Source of the DNA: Tritrichomonas musculus
Lineage: Eukaryota > Parabasalia > Tritrichomonadida > Tritrichomonadidae
Assembly: GCA_039105265.1 (NCBI GenBank)
Contig: JAPFFF010000007.1
Span: forward strand, 2,728,001-2,792,000
Reading direction: 5' to 3'
Length of the DNA stretch: 64,000 nucleotides
Below the pieces are notes generated by a model. That model was given only the letters and a program-made list of their open reading frames with translations. It searched no databases and had not been told where the DNA came from. This document shows positions 63,701-64,000 of this stretch, in pieces (positions within the stretch are counted from its first letter, which is position 1; every line of letters begins with the position of its first letter). The position numbers and the translations under genes are program-made.

Positions 63701-64000
63701 CTTAAAGTTGAACCTGATTCATTACCTCTTTTCTTGCATATCCTTAGAATTTTCTCATCAATAAATTGTATTTCTTTTAAGTCGTCATCTCAAGGTGATT
63801 CATCAAATAAAATATCAAAAATAATTATTAATTATTTAATACCAAAATTGATGCACAATGAATCTCATATAATGGAGTGGATTAATCTATTATTGCCTAA
63901 TATTCCGATAGATTTTTATAATCTAGAAATATCTTTAATATACGATTTTCTCAATTCACTGTCGCAAAATCCAAATACCTTGAAATCAGAAATCTCAAAG
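54764..64000 (+). CDS. Giant AAA ATPase, midasin/dynein-related type (partial)
   Basis: The frame is open for 3,079 codons and runs off the window. Six AAA modules can be traced. AAA1: EGPTGTSKT about residue 84, LLLDEINLAP about 151. AAA2: LVGKEGSGLTQIA about 368, with an altered Walker B, GVLDSLDFAP. AAA3: VGATGLGKTSMA about 664, VADEFNLAE about 735. AAA4: degenerate, SGNSGFKTFLAS about 995. AAA5: EGISGKGKHTAI about 1460, VLEEINQAS about 1533. AAA6: SGPTASGKSYIV about 1775, VLVDGIEAAP about 1912. An acidic insert (seven Asp) lies near 1105-1113 and a coiled-coil-like part near 2500-2610. Six tandem modules with DEINLAP are typical of midasin, the pre-60S remodelling ATPase. The first module starts much earlier than in yeast midasin, so a trichomonad paralogue is possible. 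The MIDAS domain, if any, is outside the window. Dynein heavy chain is unlikely because there is no long tail before AAA1. Confidence 0.65.
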   Translation, partial: MSINDLTLKISLDGFHVMRLSEDPIFNQKSYDFKPVETQMKEINLDNQSLFDDKGFGLFILTDGAKNRMLKIHDAFKSKFPVLLEGPTGTSKTRSVQILSNLMGKPLIRFNLSSETTTEDLLGRLVSDKDSWGCFSFKEGPFIDAFVNGKWLLLDEINLAPQSILQCMEAALDSHEIYLEIPGRDIIRYKEHDEFRIIATQNPNDGRFMMKRENLASKFLSKFTSVEFPEIPSDELYEIAKKQAELYDFKNDDFIKDLIQFHHEWSHRDDVKNSAHCFTIREITATIQAIQYHKNPGDAIMTFYGIRYPMKMREIMFRLINEKYQHLLSSPIKYSIPESFPKCFKSKSLKTTLKYINLAFQSQRHVLLVGKEGSGLTQIARWVAKYYSSTDIKDKNHDFCFICTPETTISDWIGRMIPVPKTDVGTDLIIWKDGPLTKAVKKGMCGVLDSLDFAPAKVSEKLNGLLDPKIMEGDMKFDILENPKENQIDINPKFRLIATCNEDNLDSISPALLNRFNVVYLDDQLFELEDDEKERLISFLFFQEIDESIRSSIPSDIIKKLMNSLNTDDYNMSHFSLICKATARIMPYCEGIDSTLIINFIKDLLDSECQDFQIPEKLRENLLKEFTSEQSENEEPFYYENSETLKDLMAKIMACSITGIHICLVGATGLGKTSMAVAFSEKTSESQGRGSHPYQLFSFNMESQVDDIYGTFSIDKGMPKISKGPLYLAMEKGQVFVADEFNLAEDTTIQSLAVALENSSGLKTLIPGLGKSIKFHKKFLFIACQNDIKTAGRKMLPPNIAKKLRMFEYPSPTLNDLITNCRIISKSELLYSDDSISLYDAERMATFINEINKSKIPFISKWSMRDVRKLFRRISDSLINPRKYLNFSIVYHIIFFIMSAIPEEVSKQIFDEIMKLITKCFGISPEENKRIEECYYMHPTRKDVDGIVYLQKGDIAVQVPKYITELKIFGEINLHSLWNTLFKILITHYKEPILISGNSGFKTFLASLVLPSTPIIALHQDTNISQLLGSIVLLNSKRSKEFYLEQFCKILHIKAEYPSLLLMLNEKMDIPSTTTSFDTDDDVKVDAKLTKLISDSDSDGSLNFSDDDDDDDVNDEKKTAVPKDKTDNTEENHLARFGKYLHSILEKNFSKNTTPESFRRILERLIDHIQEAIDSDDNYGLSDFTTVFKPGLFTSAVLEQYPLILKDLPNLTPAVFERFNQLNSNNPSLTLNEDICGTFTSTNGRNLNHFTNNFRIISLSSSDSVRNLSEAALSRITLITCSGYSETERNDAIASISLSMQQSLKPATYLEKFSNKYHSKFDKNLSFPYLTKILQMIHLMEGERKLTLEEKMYMVIYRIICGPMKDPSNKIKILEILDDIFGKETNKNYRALADNSYIEKSPFNYKDEGTSNTIFSEISKLSISCNEINRVESNLSFVTPFIDMIDSIFTGLSIHYPIILEGISGKGKHTAIQYVADTLGYKVVKFGISSATTSEDLFCKTIPTRKNGKLEFIFTPSQILNLINSETSDEKTIIVLEEINQASSALLDSISPLFDSSKSTILLPNGDIVQKGNYNIIALYDPSSQTTISSGLPASFRINSIYHTIPQYSFEQINKIAMKIFKDKDKFTEDHKSFMNYFHSMSKFQPKSSVPELYTLNDIKKYKLFTEGPLKDLESFVVENMILLYKYSEKEDIDDALKLLKIDIAELWPKFYIENNQFCASLTSKKAKTLSIDIDKDSIEESKYLYQIINSLTLLQRNCLLFLMCSVLSRQAAIISGPTASGKSYIVRYFAQLLGKKMITIQVNNDTGISTLTGQFAPSSSLSSDDIDEISQCFNNLCTENDLKNEIEKILDINDTKTWSPVKLKSIEDIVVDSPYKTKFSNETNILRSKRSFLSHLRQEDSAFIKAMQNGEWVLVDGIEAAPKELFEKIIPLCSNDPILNLYERGPEYIYSRNAEDEFKIHDDFRLFITYNPNDIEPSRRLSPSILNKFVTFVLQPIDITSIMSGIVLHGLTSKDMDEDLAIEISSRLANVHEHAKNYSYKDPKLFAAFNKFTGRSLLFNINIINTYFLDTSPECIAKILHQCLVLNYCNSHKEPKKFYEILLKELLKEPKLDLIQAMKKDVDSSNEKYKNILMDLYNLQMNKMDSDFSLKKFYDKIFQFELSDVDQLLFHIVDTLNQMDSIELINKFGSLLILVQFLNHLYESSQMPGIKSAEYKAKIDDNILLKNKRTTHSISQISFIKFLIEKDLLIEFTPLCLYSPSSRNIITEISELLIDLDFHKLFKIVSKILLTPSIYHDAETILNCDKIRESTFSNVLKLLPLFIQLQQNQIPFSINHQNLLVTFVECDYSVEFSISESNFELNEESQILCQFNSIKIDPSKFYSAVFYLINCLKNDTCPNFEKEYPSIQYPIIKNNNHPLFNMFPNENQSRILMILKAAFLLERPINVDLSILFGQFEVDLIVLFNTIWNILISKEYKSAINLIGVFMDIEKVSPNIFTIMNNDLDSLKNMKTDIKSIGDEIVHVIALLKSINMKFNQLREDYKGVETNSILPNTLTKWISELEDKKMNIQLDKLNEQFRKDAQDIKEQRNILLMKLHDAAKTASYENTHVLEQFIHYLEKMEITPATFEFLKRTIGQTKLNIERMISLIEKSETSPIEKVGNIPFPRKTKIENEKYRDNIHRKICTIFLEYSETIKLLRNIQENIDPMSSLYELSRKKDLELEELPQFLCSSSDEPDNSQKELLINKVKSYAGALTIKQLCSLKDDGYELLVHPEKLKAEFEKFNNRNEYDEYLEYWAGKLSLKYDPKDMIIIPKYTPSDLHPLFVLQNFDDHSIFESSSDKPGILLKETIHPSIELVKQLGKIDLSKYDGLQEYLNEVSRIALNVLRDKIVESDFEDAVREENERIENEVFTIILHLYPICMAQDSREPFDFSVDDLFFVKSNWLSNVEMCAKYPSLTYWLIENSECQRKLRFYFVDLKVEPDSLPLFLHILRIFSSINCISFKSSSQGDSSNKISKIIINYLIPKLMHNESHIMEWINLLLPNIPIDFYNLEISLIYDFLNSLSQNPNTLKSEISK

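Noticed and set aside
54764-64000. Dynein heavy chain
   Set aside because: Dynein has more than a thousand tail residues before its first AAA module and a canonical GPAGTGKT first P-loop. Here the first module starts at about residue 80 with DEINLAP-type motifs.

Overview
The window looks like nuclear DNA of a parabasalid (trichomonad) protist. Genes are AT-rich and intronless and use the standard code. The one clear host gene starts 9 nt after an Inr-like TCAYWW site, as in Trichomonas. The window is crowded with Maverick/Polinton elements of the trichomonad type, with termini beginning AGTAGT and 5-bp target duplications. I cannot tell Trichomonas from Tritrichomonas or a relative. No similarity search was possible, so family names rest on motifs and on comparing copies inside the window.

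Layout. (1) 1-3347: minus-strand remains of an old Maverick (packaging ATPase, integrase, minor-capsid-like gene) with a small fold-back repeat (77-347) set into the ATPase. (2) 3470-9175 and 21007-22041: a second set of decayed Maverick genes ending in a fiber-like gene. That gene is split by (3) an 11.8-kb, almost wholly palindromic element (9176-21006). Its two ~5-kb arms each carry the same intact origin-binding-type helicase. The ~1.7-kb unique centre holds two small genes, iteron-like repeats and a tRNA-like stretch. (4) 22042-26294: AT-rich sequence with a 795-bp terminal-inverted-repeat transposon, 98-bp tandem repeats and a worn minisatellite. (5) 26295-26825 and 50678-52071: parts of another helicase gene of the same family, belonging to an older element whose right end is near 52584. 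(6) 26826-50677: a nearly whole 23.9-kb Maverick inserted in that helicase gene, with 252-bp terminal repeats and a TGTAT duplication. (7) 52585-54763: AT-rich spacer. (8) 54764 to the window end: a host gene for a giant six-module AAA ATPase of the midasin/dynein-related type, running off the right edge.

The large Maverick carries a morphogenesis block on the plus strand (minor-capsid-like protein, integrase, packaging ATPase, a basic membrane-active-looking protein, a linker protein, the likely major capsid protein), then small genes and nucleases. A replication block on the minus strand follows (primase-SF3 helicase, PD-(D/E)XK-like nuclease, protein-primed DNA polymerase B), then a 1,903-residue fiber-like protein. 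Several capsid-block genes start at TAAATG, while most replication and accessory genes follow T-tracts.

The most unusual object is the palindromic element. It has Maverick-type ends and insertion habit but no polymerase, integrase or capsid gene. It encodes only a helicase, duplicated in the arms, and a central homologue of one Maverick linker gene. It could be a satellite that uses Maverick functions, comparable in idea to transpovirons.
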